A stretch of 10,001 nucleotides of DNA from a bacterium (GTDB lineage: Bacteria > Atribacterota > Phoenicimicrobiia > Phoenicimicrobiales > Phoenicimicrobiaceae). Within the stretch, counting starts at the first letter, position 1. Every line of letters starts with the position of its first letter. Under the pieces are notes generated by a model. It searched no databases, was not told where the DNA came from, and saw only the letters and a program-made list of their open reading frames with translations. The stretch is from contig JAHJOY010000048.1 in assembly GCA_018819665.1 (NCBI GenBank), forward strand, positions 1-10,001, given 5' to 3'. Of the stretch, positions 1-6,863 are shown piece after piece. Both the position numbers and the translations under genes were made by a program.

Positions 1-11
1 AGCAGTATTAA

Positions 12-30
12 GTTGCAATATGATTGCAAC
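12..30. repeat. Perfect 8-bp inverted repeat with 3-nt centre
   Basis: GTTGCAAT (12-19) and ATTGCAAC (23-30) are exact reverse complements around ATG. The stem is not GC-rich and no T-run follows, so it does not look like an intrinsic terminator. It lies 110 nt ahead of the amidohydrolase start and could be an operator, or the remains of something belonging to the gene upstream of the window. Function is not known. Confidence 0.5.
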
Positions 31-54
31 CCAAAAAGTAAACAAAATGGTAAT

Positions 55-80
55 GTAGGGGCACGATGCAGCGTGCCCAC
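55..80. repeat. Palindromic intergenic repeat, GTAGGGG type
   Basis: GTAGGGGCACG (55-65) faces CGTGCCCAC (72-80); GGGCACG at 59-65 and CGTGCCC at 72-78 pair perfectly. With one mismatch the stem extends inward to give GAT and AGC around a 2-nt loop. This is the same plan as the elements near position 9880-9926, which keep GTAGGGG and CCCCTAC ends. It is probably a slightly decayed copy of a dispersed repeat family. Nothing else is recognisable in 1-140 apart from the ribosome binding site GGAGGA at 129-134. Confidence 0.6.
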
Positions 81-140
81 AAGAGATATTAGGCAATAAT
101 ATAAATTAACAGTTGAAGATAACAGTACGGAGGATAATTT

Positions 141-1523
141 ATGAATAGATTTGACCTAGTAATTAAATCAGATAAAGTATTTATAGATGGTAGATTAATA
201 GATTGTTATATAGGAGTAAAAGACGGAATAATTACTGCCATAAGTAAAGAGAAATTAGAGGCTGAAAAAGTTATCGATGCAGAAGGAAAAATGGTTTTAC
301 CTGGCACTGTGGACCCTCATGTCCATATCAGGGCTCCGGGGCATGATGAAAGGGAAACCTTTGAAAGCGGTTCAAAAGATGCTGCCTTAGGCGGAGTTAC
401 TACTATAATTGAAATGCCCATCTCTGTTCCTCCACCGCATTCCCCCGAAATAGTAAAGAGAAGAATGGATGTCGCAGAAAAAGAAGTAGTAGTCGATATT
501 GCTTTTTTTGGGGCGGCAGGAACAGATTGCCTGGATGATATTATCCCCTGTGCAAAGTCTGGTATTGTTGCTTTTAAAACTTTTTTACATGAAGCTCCCC
601 CTGGTAGAAAAGAAGAATTTATCGGGCTTACTGCCCCAAATACTGGTGACCAATATGAGCTTATGGAAAAAGTAGCCCAGACGGGGGTAATGATCGGTTT
701 TCATGCAGAAAACAATGATATGATCAATAAAAATATTACCATTCTCAGAAGGGAAGGCAAAATCTCTCCAATATACCACGGCAGATCTCGTCCCCCGGTG
801 GTAGAGATAGAAACAACTTCTAAAATATTACTCTTTGCAGAAAAGACCGGGGCGAAAGTAGAAATATGCCATATTAGCACCCCAGAAGTTGTGGAATTAG
901 TAAATAAGGCAAAATCTAAAGGAGTATATGTAATAGCAGAAACCTGTCCCCACTATTTGTTCCTTGATGAAAATGCTCTTAATAAAGTTGGAGTATTTGC
1001 CAAAGTTAATCCTCCTTTAAGAAGCGAAGAAGAGCGGCAGGGGATGTGGGAGATGGTAAATAATGGAAGTATCGATATTATCGGAAGTGACCATGCCCCT
1101 TATACTAAAGAAGAAAAGGAAAGAGGAAGTGAAGATATATTTACCCCCCCTGCAGGATTTCCCGGTTTATCCACCAGGCTGCCCTTGCTTTTCACAGCAG
1201 TAAAAGAAGGGAAGATGGAGCTGGATAGAATGGTTGAACTTATTTGTGAAAATCCGGCAAGAGTGTTTGGTTTGTATCCCAAAAAAGGGACAATCGCCCT
1301 TGGTTCAGATGCAGATTTTGTGATATTTGATCCCGATAAAAAAGGCATTATTTCCAAAGAAAAAATGTTTACCAAGTGCAGAGACAGCGCTCTGGTATAT
1401 GACGGGTGGAAAGTTTACGGAAAACCAGAAAAGACTATTGTTAGAGGGAATGTCGTATTTGATAATGGGAAAATAACTGTTTCTCCGGGATACGGAGAGA
1501 TTATAAAAGTATACAGAAGTTGA
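141..1523 (+). CDS. Allantoinase/dihydroorotase-like amidohydrolase
   Basis: Predicted cytoplasmic metal-dependent cyclic amidohydrolase, opening a ring amide such as allantoin, dihydroorotate, dihydropyrimidine or hydantoin. The metal-site pattern of the superfamily is complete: H60 and H62 in DPHVH, K146 in AFKTF as the lysine expected to be carboxylated, H188 in GFHAEN, H244 in CHIST and D317 in GSDHAP. An N-terminal beta segment (about 4-50) and the C-terminal part with GSDADFVIFD (388-397) form the usual flanking sandwich. At 460 aa it has family length. The start follows GGAGGA at 129-134 with 6-nt spacing. It is 53 nt ahead of the PEP carboxykinase gene and co-directional, so co-transcription is possible. 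The motif EMPISVPPP differs from the MPNT of classical dihydroorotases and is closer to allantoinases. No pyrimidine or purine genes lie nearby, so the substrate is open. Confidence 0.88.
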   Translation: MNRFDLVIKSDKVFIDGRLIDCYIGVKDGIITAISKEKLEAEKVIDAEGKMVLPGTVDPHVHIRAPGHDERETFESGSKDAALGGVTTIIEMPISVPPPHSPEIVKRRMDVAEKEVVVDIAFFGAAGTDCLDDIIPCAKSGIVAFKTFLHEAPPGRKEEFIGLTAPNTGDQYELMEKVAQTGVMIGFHAENNDMINKNITILRREGKISPIYHGRSRPPVVEIETTSKILLFAEKTGAKVEICHISTPEVVELVNKAKSKGVYVIAETCPHYLFLDENALNKVGVFAKVNPPLRSEEERQGMWEMVNNGSIDIIGSDHAPYTKEEKERGSEDIFTPPAGFPGLSTRLPLLFTAVKEGKMELDRMVELICENPARVFGLYPKKGTIALGSDADFVIFDPDKKGIISKEKMFTKCRDSALVYDGWKVYGKPEKTIVRGNVVFDNGKITVSPGYGEIIKVYRS

Positions 1524-1576
1524 TGTTTTTTTAATAAAATTGTAGGCAATCTTTAAGGGAAAGCGAGGAAGGATAA

Positions 1577-3415
1577 ATGGATATAATTGATTTGCAGAAG
1601 TTGGAAAAACTAAATAATCAGCATGTTATAAAAATAGTAGAAGAAACTATTCAACTTTGTAAACCAGCAAAGGTAACCATGATAACTGATTCGAAAGAAG
1701 ATATTAATTATGTAAGAGAATTAGCCCTTAATAATGGAGAAGAAAAAAAATTAAAGATGGAAGGTCATACCATCCACTTTGATGGTTATTATGATCAAGC
1801 CAGAGACAAAGCCAATACCAGATATTTGTTGTCTAAAGATGTAGATTGGGGGATAAAGGTAAATTCGATAGAAAAAGATAAAGGGCTCAAAGAAATATAT
1901 TCTTTCCTTGATGGTAGTATGAACGGGAAAGAGATGTTAGTAAGATTCTTTTCTCTCGGTCCAAACAATTCGGTATTTTCCTTGAAAGCCCTTCAGATTA
2001 CCGATTCTGCCTATGTAGCCCATAGTGAAGATATTCTCTATCGGCCAGCTTATGAAGAATTTAAAAAACTTAATGGTTCTCCGGATTTCTTTTTCTTCCT
2101 CCACTCTGCCGGAAGATTAGAAAATGGGGTTAGCGTAGATATAGATAAACGGAGGATTTATATTGACCTTGAGAAAAACAGAGTTTATTCGGTTAACAAT
2201 CAATATGCCGGAAATTCGCTGGGACTAAAAAAATTAGCTTTTAGATTGGCTATCAAGAAGGCTAATGAAGAAGGATGGTTGGCGGAGCATATGTTTATAA
2301 TGGGTGTTCATGGTCCGAATGGTCGGATTACCTATTTTACCGGGGCCTATCCCAGTGCTTGTGGCAAGACCAGTACTGCCATGATCCCTGGCCAAACCGT
2401 AGTTGGTGATGATATTGCTTATCTTAGAAAAATTGACGGGGTAATAAGGGCGGTAAATATGGAATCAGGCATATTTGGTATCATTCATAGTGTAAATTTA
2501 GAAAACGATCCCGTGATTTATCAGGCGTTAACTACACCGGGTGAAGTTATCTTCTCTAATGTATTAATTAATAATGGAGTCCCTTACTGGGGAGGGATGA
2601 AAAAAGATATCCCGGATAAGGGGATTAATTTTTCAGGAGAGTGGTTCAAAGGGAAAAAAGACAAGCAGGGTAAAGAAATTCCTTGTTCTCATAAGAACGC
2701 AAGATATACCCTCAGGTTAAATGAACTGAAAAATATTGATTCCAAGGCAAATGATTCTGGTGGGGTACCGGTAAAAGCTATTTTTTATGGAGGGAGAGAT
2801 TCTGATACTACCATACCTATAGTGGAATCACTTACCTGGGCGCATGGTGTTTTTCTGGGGGCTACAGTTGAATCTGAAACCACTGCCGCAACACTTGGTA
2901 CCCGAGGGGTGCGGAAATACAATCCGATGGCCAATCTTGACTTTATTTCGGTGCCACTGGGAACTTACATAGAAAATCATCTAAAATTTACTAAAAACCT
3001 TAAGGTAATTCCCAAAATCTACGCCACTAATTATTTTTTAAAGGATGAAATTGGTAAATATTTAAATGGAAAAATGGATAAAAGAGTATGGCTTCTCTGG
3101 GCAGAAGGAAGAGCTTATAGTGAATTCGAAGCCATTGAAACCCCAGTTGGTTTAATACCAAAATATGAAGATTTAAAAAAATTGTTTATTCGTGAGTTGA
3201 ATAAAGATTATACTCGGGTTGAATATATACAGCAATTTTCTTTAAGAATTATTAATTACTTGAAAAAAATGGAGAGGATGAATAAGATATTTGAAAATAT
3301 TGAGATGCCTGCCGCCTTTACCGAAGAGTTAAAGGCACAGACCGAGAGATTAAAATTAGCGAAAACAAAATACGAAGAAGATATAATTTTTCCTTTTCAA
3401 TTTTTAGATATATAA
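1577..3415 (+). CDS. pckG: Phosphoenolpyruvate carboxykinase (GTP)
   Basis: Converts oxaloacetate and GTP to phosphoenolpyruvate, CO2 and GDP in the cytoplasm, at the junction of the C4 acid pool and gluconeogenesis; in some anaerobes the enzyme can also run toward carboxylation. The 612-aa length is typical of the GTP-type family and unlike the ATP-type enzyme. Visible signatures are NQYAGNS (208-214) followed by the active-site lysine K219, metal-ligand H238 in AEHM, the P-loop SACGKT (260-265) with the family's reactive cysteine C262, VGDD (276-279) with metal and nucleotide aspartates, and YGGR (404-407). The nucleotide-side segment IYATNYFLKD (481-490) is also family-like. A GAGGAAGGA ribosome site at 1565-1573 supports the ATG. 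No clear terminator follows the stop. Its position beside a carboxylic-acid cluster suggests that it drains the 2-oxo or C4 acids made there, which is inference. Confidence 0.95.
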   Translation: MDIIDLQKLEKLNNQHVIKIVEETIQLCKPAKVTMITDSKEDINYVRELALNNGEEKKLKMEGHTIHFDGYYDQARDKANTRYLLSKDVDWGIKVNSIEKDKGLKEIYSFLDGSMNGKEMLVRFFSLGPNNSVFSLKALQITDSAYVAHSEDILYRPAYEEFKKLNGSPDFFFFLHSAGRLENGVSVDIDKRRIYIDLEKNRVYSVNNQYAGNSLGLKKLAFRLAIKKANEEGWLAEHMFIMGVHGPNGRITYFTGAYPSACGKTSTAMIPGQTVVGDDIAYLRKIDGVIRAVNMESGIFGIIHSVNLENDPVIYQALTTPGEVIFSNVLINNGVPYWGGMKKDIPDKGINFSGEWFKGKKDKQGKEIPCSHKNARYTLRLNELKNIDSKANDSGGVPVKAIFYGGRDSDTTIPIVESLTWAHGVFLGATVESETTAATLGTRGVRKYNPMANLDFISVPLGTYIENHLKFTKNLKVIPKIYATNYFLKDEIGKYLNGKMDKRVWLLWAEGRAYSEFEAIETPVGLIPKYEDLKKLFIRELNKDYTRVEYIQQFSLRIINYLKKMERMNKIFENIEMPAAFTEELKAQTERLKLAKTKYEEDIIFPFQFLDI

Positions 3416-3479
3416 AATAAATCAATAATAGATTAAGTATTTAAAAACAACTACAGAAATAAACAAATTTAACTAAATT

Positions 3480-3502
3480 GGGTCTGATTCATCCGACTCC
3501 CC
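3480..3502. repeat. Degenerate palindromic repeat
   Basis: GGGTCTGATTCATC followed by CGACTCCCC resembles the hairpins at 9878-9897 and 9907-9926, with the core GAT-TC-ATC, but with stem mismatches and a one-base bulge. It is read as a decayed copy of the same family. The rest of the 3416-3669 gap is AT-rich, with an all-AT inverted repeat at 3573-3596 and the operator-like repeat at 3620-3650. Confidence 0.4.
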
Positions 3503-3583
3503 TGCGAGACTAGTCGCTTATCTTCACTTTTATCTTCATAATACATTGCTTCTAAAAAATTTTAAAGATATTTTTAAAAAAGA

Positions 3584-3612
3584 TGGATTTTTTAAACACC
3601 GTGTGGTATATT
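3584..3612 (+). promoter_or_regulatory. Possible promoter of the GntR regulator gene
   Basis: A -10-like TATATT (3607-3612) stands 17 nt from a weak -35-like TGGATT (3584-3589). Transcription would begin near 3619, directly at the inverted repeat 3620-3650, a sensible arrangement for a self-repressing regulator. An alternative pair is TTGCTT (3546-3551) and TATTTT (3569-3574), also with 17-nt spacing. In such AT-rich sequence, matches of this quality occur by chance. Confidence 0.25.
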
Positions 3613-3619
3613 TAAAATA

Positions 3620-3650
3620 GTAAATTGGGTCACCCAGTAACCCAATTTAC
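3620..3650. promoter_or_regulatory. Nested inverted repeat, candidate GntR operator
   Basis: GTAAATTGGGT (3620-3630) and ACCCAATTTAC (3640-3650) are perfect 11-bp arms around a 9-nt centre. The left arm also pairs with the centre: TGGGT-C-ACCCA (3626-3636) is a perfect short palindrome. There are thus three half-sites of TGGGT/ACCCA type. FadR-subfamily regulators such as PdhR and LldR bind related TTGGT...ACCAA palindromes, so an auto-operator 20 nt ahead of the regulator start is plausible. As RNA it would be a stable leader hairpin, but no T-run follows, so a terminator is unlikely. Confidence 0.5.
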
Positions 3651-3669
3651 TTAATAAAAAGAGGTAAAT

Positions 3670-4362
3670 ATGGAATTTAAAGAAATTACTCCTGTCCGTT
3701 TATACGAGAGCGCAATAGAACAAATTATGGATTTAGTCAAAAGAAGCGAACTAAAGCCCGGGGATAAACTTCCTCCGGAGAGAGAACTGGCTGAAAAATT
3801 ATCTATCAGTAGAAATTCCTTACGGGAGGCTTTTCGAGTTTTAGAATCAAGAGGCCTAATTAAAAGTAAGGCCGGTGGAGGAAGATATGTTCGAGAGATA
3901 AGAAAAAATGGCTATAGTAATACAGAAAATATTATCTTAAGTTTAGAAAAATCTTCCATTTTGGAACTTTTAGAAGCAAGAGAGATTTTTGAGGTAAAAA
4001 TTGCTAAAATTGCTGCCCAGAGAGCCACTGTTGAAGACACAGAATTAATTGAACAGGTTCTAAATAAAATGAACGAGGAAGAAGAACTAAAATATGGCAA
4101 AGAAACAGAATCAGATACTGAGTTCCATTTAGCCATTGCCAGCACATCTCACAATTTTGTTTTCATTAATATAATACGATTGCACTTGGATTTATTAAAA
4201 GACACTCGAGAAAAGACCTGGAAAATACCAGGAAGACGGGAAGAACAACAAGAGGAACATCAGGCGATATTTAAGGCTATTAAAGAACATAATAGCAAAA
4301 AAGCCGGTGAAGCTATGATGAAACATTTGAGGAGCATAAGAAAAGTTGTGGTTGGGATATAA
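3670..4362 (+). CDS. GntR-family regulator, FadR/FCD subfamily
   Basis: Transcription factor with an N-terminal winged helix-turn-helix (about 7-76) and a C-terminal all-helical FCD ligand domain (about 95-225). The DNA-binding part shows the family pattern LKPGDKLPPERELA, then SRNSLREAFRVLE and RGLI, with a basic wing around KSKAGGGRYV. In the FCD half, D149 and H153 (DTEFH), H197 (EEHQAI) and H219 (MKHL) match the usual Asp/three-His metal site at which members bind small carboxylic acids such as lactate, pyruvate, citrate or gluconate. At 230 aa it is normal length. The ribosome site is GAGGT (3661-3665). It precedes the AtuA-to-dehydrogenase genes in the same direction and has a strong palindrome just upstream, so it probably controls itself and that cluster in response to a pathway acid. 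No transmembrane segment is seen. Confidence 0.92.
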   Translation: MEFKEITPVRLYESAIEQIMDLVKRSELKPGDKLPPERELAEKLSISRNSLREAFRVLESRGLIKSKAGGGRYVREIRKNGYSNTENIILSLEKSSILELLEAREIFEVKIAKIAAQRATVEDTELIEQVLNKMNEEEELKYGKETESDTEFHLAIASTSHNFVFINIIRLHLDLLKDTREKTWKIPGRREEQQEEHQAIFKAIKEHNSKKAGEAMMKHLRSIRKVVVGI

Positions 4363-4374
4363 GTAGAGAAATTT

Positions 4375-4451
4375 GTCATTACGAGGAACGAAGTGACGAA
4401 GTAATCTCAAATGAGATTGCCACGCTCCGATAAATCGGAGCTCGCAATGAC
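4375..4451. repeat. Cloverleaf-like dispersed repeat (GTCATT...AATGAC)
   Basis: GTCATTACGAG (4375-4385) and CTCGCAATGAC (4441-4451) are 11-bp terminal inverted repeats with one mismatch. Inside are two further perfect hairpins: AATCTCA/TGAGATT (4403-4409 and 4412-4418, loop AA) and GCTCCGAT/ATCGGAGC (4424-4431 and 4434-4441, loop AA). The left part also holds the direct repeat ACGAAGTG/ACGAAGTA (4388-4403). Elements beginning GTCATTGCGAG are widespread dispersed non-coding repeats in many bacteria. This one begins 12 nt after the regulator stop and could act as an RNA fold between the two transcription units. No transposase is present. Confidence 0.75.
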
Positions 4452-4503
4452 GGATTCTGATAGATAGGGGGAGAATAGAAAAATAGCTCGAGTATTAAGA
4501 AAA

Positions 4504-4543
4504 ATGCAAGTGGAGTAATTAAAGGATAAAATTTATTAATAAA
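4504..4543 (+). promoter_or_regulatory. Possible promoter and AT palindrome before atuA-like gene
   Basis: TAAAAT (4527-4532) is a reasonable -10 box, but the -35 position 17 nt upstream (ATGCAA, 4504-4509) is poor. The perfect 12-bp palindrome TTTATTAATAAA (4532-4543) overlaps it and precedes the ribosome site AGGAG at 4548-4552. The TGGGT/ACCCA half-sites found before the regulator were not seen here. Confidence 0.2.
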
Positions 4544-4560
4544 AATTAGGAGATTTTATA

Positions 4561-5919
4561 ATGAAAGAGATAAGAGTTCTATCACCCGTAGGGATGTTGG
4601 GATATGGTTTCCCAGCAGAATCTTTTCAGAAAGGTTTAGAAAAAAAGCCCCATGTTATAGCTGCCGATGCCGGTTCCACCGATGCCGGCCCCCATAAATT
4701 AGGAGCAGGGGTGGGTATTGTAAGCAAAGAAGCAACCAAAAAAGACCTTACTTTAATGTTAACAGCGGGTTGCGAAAATAAAATACCGGTTATTATCGGT
4801 TCTGCCGGAGGTTCCGGTGCCGAAGTCCATCTTAATTGGACCTCAGAAATAGTAAAAGAAATTGCCAAAGAGAAAAACCTACACTTTAAGATGGCCTTGA
4901 TTCATGCAGAAGTTGAAAAAGATTATCTTCAAAAAAAGTTGGCTCAAGGGAAAATAAAACCTTTAGGTCCTGTCCCCGAATTAACTTCTAAAGATATAGA
5001 AGAAGCTACTCGAATTGTGGCGGTAATGGGAGTTCACTCTCATATAAAAGCCTTAGAGATGGGGGCAGAGGTTATTATTGCCGGTCGTTCCAATGACCCG
5101 GCTATGTTTGCCGCTCTTCCCATTAAGGAAGGATATGATCCCGGACTGGCTTTGCATATGGGAAAAATTTTAGAATGTGGGGCTATGGCGTCCACCCCCG
5201 GGACTACCTCTGATTGTATGATGGCATATCTAAGAGAGGATTGTTTTATAGTAGAACCGACTAATCCCCTGCGAAAATGTATCCCCAGCACGGTAGCCGC
5301 CCATACTCTGTATGAAAAGTCGAGCCCCTTGCATATTATAGGTCCAGAGGGAGTAGTTGATGTTACCGGATGTAAATTCGAACAGTTTAGTGAAAGGGCA
5401 GTAAAAGTATCGGGTTCCAAACTAAAGAAGAGCGAAACCATTAATATAAAATTAGAGGGGGCAAGCAAGGTAGCTTATCGGACCATATGTATCGCCGGCT
5501 TAAGAGACCCAATTATGATTAAACAGATTGATGAATGTGAAAAACATGTCCGTGACACTGTACTTACTTACTTTAGTAATATTTCTCCGGAAGATTACAG
5601 CCTAATCTTTCATATCTACGGGAGGAACGGGGTAATGGGAGAATTAGAGCCTCAAAAAGAGATTACCTCTCACGAACTTTGTCTCATTTTGGAAGCCGTA
5701 GCCAAAGACCAGGAGCTGGCTAATACCATATGTGCTTTTGCTCGTTCTACTTTAATGCACTATTCTTATAAGGGTCGCATTGCTACTGCCGGGAATTTAG
5801 CTTTCCCCTATGCTCCTTCAGATATACCCACCGGAGCAGTATATAGATTTAATATTCATCACTTAGTAGAAGTTGATGACCCTGATGAACTTTTTTCCAT
5901 AGAAATGGTAGAAGTTTGA
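4561..5919 (+). CDS. AtuA-like (DUF1446) family protein
   Basis: Belongs by overall pattern to the AtuA/DUF1446 family, named for a gene needed for acyclic terpene (citronellol, geraniol) use in Pseudomonas, whose reaction is not established as far as I know. Conserved stretches visible are AADAGSTDAGP (34-44), IGSAGGSGAEVH (79-90), VIIAGRSNDPAMFAALP (171-187), ECGAMASTPGT (205-215), TVAAHTLYE (244-252) and GRNGVMGELEP (354-364). There is no signal peptide or membrane segment, so it is likely cytoplasmic. At 452 aa it lacks the extra C-terminal domain of about 100 aa found in some AtuA proteins; the separate DUF4387 gene 36 nt downstream probably supplies an equivalent partner. The start follows AGGAG with 8-nt spacing. 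It heads the run ending in the dehydratase and dehydrogenase genes, so it probably acts on the same acid or its CoA derivative, which is inference. Confidence 0.85.
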   Translation: MKEIRVLSPVGMLGYGFPAESFQKGLEKKPHVIAADAGSTDAGPHKLGAGVGIVSKEATKKDLTLMLTAGCENKIPVIIGSAGGSGAEVHLNWTSEIVKEIAKEKNLHFKMALIHAEVEKDYLQKKLAQGKIKPLGPVPELTSKDIEEATRIVAVMGVHSHIKALEMGAEVIIAGRSNDPAMFAALPIKEGYDPGLALHMGKILECGAMASTPGTTSDCMMAYLREDCFIVEPTNPLRKCIPSTVAAHTLYEKSSPLHIIGPEGVVDVTGCKFEQFSERAVKVSGSKLKKSETINIKLEGASKVAYRTICIAGLRDPIMIKQIDECEKHVRDTVLTYFSNISPEDYSLIFHIYGRNGVMGELEPQKEITSHELCLILEAVAKDQELANTICAFARSTLMHYSYKGRIATAGNLAFPYAPSDIPTGAVYRFNIHHLVEVDDPDELFSIEMVEV

Positions 5920-5955
5920 AATAATAATAAGGAATTCAAAAAGGAGAATATATAA

Positions 5956-6285
5956 ATGACTAAAGAAGTTTCTATCGTAGATTTAGTAAAAGTAATCAGA
6001 AGCAAAAATGCCGGTCCCTTTGAGTTGACCTTCGATATAATTTTTAAAGATAAGGAAACTTACGAAAAAGTTAAGAAAACCAAAGTAATTACCAAAGAAC
6101 TTATTGCCAAACTCTATCATATTTCTATTGAGAAAGTTCTTCATTTTGTAGAGTTTGATCCTGCTAATGCCATAAAAGCAACTATTGTAAGACCGGTGGA
6201 TTCGGGAAGCATCGGGGAGACCGATGTTTATGGTGCTCAACAACATGCCCCACTTTTAGAGATTAAAATACCTTATGAGGAATAA
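5956..6285 (+). CDS. DUF4387 family protein, AtuA partner
   Basis: Small 109-aa protein of the DUF4387 family, which has no known function. Recognisable parts are VIRSKNAGPFELTFDIIF (13-30) and the C-terminal run SGSIGETDVYGAQQHAPLL (83-101). Mixed alpha/beta content is suggested by alternating hydrophobic strands (FELTFDIIF, KATIVRP, LEIKIPY). No signal peptide or membrane segment is seen. In many bacteria DUF4387 genes sit directly beside AtuA/DUF1446 genes, as here (36-nt gap), and the two products probably form one complex. The ribosome site is AAGGAG (5941-5946). The stop lies inside the ribosome site region of the next gene, so translation of the two is likely coupled. Confidence 0.85.
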   Translation: MTKEVSIVDLVKVIRSKNAGPFELTFDIIFKDKETYEKVKKTKVITKELIAKLYHISIEKVLHFVEFDPANAIKATIVRPVDSGSIGETDVYGAQQHAPLLEIKIPYEE

Positions 6286-6290
6286 GGAGG
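6284..6290 (+). promoter_or_regulatory. Ribosome binding site fixing the HD gene start
   Basis: AAGGAGG lies 5 nt ahead of the ATG at 6296. An in-frame ATG at 6275 would overlap the DUF4387 gene by 11 nt and place this perfect site inside the coding region, so 6296 is the better start. The site overlaps the DUF4387 stop codon (6283-6285) by two bases. Confidence 0.85.
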
Positions 6291-6295
6291 AAAAA

Positions 6296-6826
6296 ATGAG
6301 AGAAGATTTATTAAAATTTATTCCAGAATTTAATTTAATAAAAGATTCAGATTTGAGGGAAAGGGTTTTGAAAGTCTGGGAGATTGCGCTTACAGCCGGA
6401 AATTGGGAAGTAAAAGATCTTCAAAGAATGCCTTTTACTTTATTAATCGACCCCTGTCCTTGCAGTATGATTGAACATGTTAGGGGAGTGGTGAATGTTT
6501 CTGTGAATGCTGCCGAGGCTCTTCAAGGTGTCTATGAAGATAAAGTGAAAATAAATGAGGATTATCTTGTTGCCGGGGCATTACTTCACGATATTGGGAA
6601 ATTAGTAGAATATAAAGAGGAGAATGGAAAATTTATTCAAAGCAATTTGGGGAAATTAGTTCGTCACCCCATATCCGGAGTGGGTCTTTGTTACGGTCAG
6701 GGCATTCCCGAAGAAGTAATGCATATTATTGCCTCCCATTCCTGGGAAGGAGATCGTTCCAAGCGAACTCCGGAAGCCATTATTGTTCACCATGCCGATT
6801 TTACCAACTTCGAACAATTTAAATAA
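6296..6826 (+). CDS. HD-domain metal-dependent phosphohydrolase-like protein
   Basis: A 176-aa HD-superfamily protein. Metal-ligand candidates from the ATG at 6296 are H61 (IEHVRG), the H98-D99 doublet in ALLHDIGK, H124 (RHPISG), H148 (ASHSW) and the HHAD motif with D168 (165-168). HD proteins usually hydrolyse phosphate esters or nucleotides, while some are oxygenases or lyases; which applies cannot be told. The N-terminal 50 residues are helical and of unknown role. CPCSM (54-58) has two cysteines near the first histidine. The gene sits between DUF4387 and the dehydratase subunits with tight spacing upstream and an 82-nt gap downstream, suggesting a role in the same pathway, for example repairing or hydrolysing a phosphorylated or damaged metabolite. 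That role is speculation. Confidence 0.85.
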   Translation: MREDLLKFIPEFNLIKDSDLRERVLKVWEIALTAGNWEVKDLQRMPFTLLIDPCPCSMIEHVRGVVNVSVNAAEALQGVYEDKVKINEDYLVAGALLHDIGKLVEYKEENGKFIQSNLGKLVRHPISGVGLCYGQGIPEEVMHIIASHSWEGDRSKRTPEAIIVHHADFTNFEQFK

Positions 6827-6863
6827 ATTTCTTGATAAACAGAAGACTTGTCTTACTAAAACT

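Noticed and set aside
3573..3596. Terminator-like inverted repeat TTTAAAAAA/TTTTTTAAA
   Set aside because: The stem is made only of A-T pairs, so it would be a weak hairpin, and such repeats arise easily in AT-rich spacers.
4195..4410. Minus-strand open frame of 71 codons running into the gap after the regulator
   Set aside because: Most of it is antisense to the regulator and its start lies inside the dispersed repeat; the product looks like chance translation.
4375..4451. tRNA gene, because of the cloverleaf-like fold
   Set aside because: The length is similar, but there is no T-loop GTTCRA motif, no recognisable anticodon stem layout and no discriminator end; it matches a known type of dispersed repeat instead.
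5040..5468. Minus-strand open frame of 142 codons
   Set aside because: It lies wholly inside the AtuA-like gene on the opposite strand and shows no recognisable motif. The same applies to the other minus-strand frames under the nine genes.
6275..6298. Upstream ATG at 6275 as the HD gene start
   Set aside because: It overlaps the DUF4387 gene, lacks a ribosome site at the right distance and would bury the perfect AAGGAGG at 6284-6290 inside the coding region.
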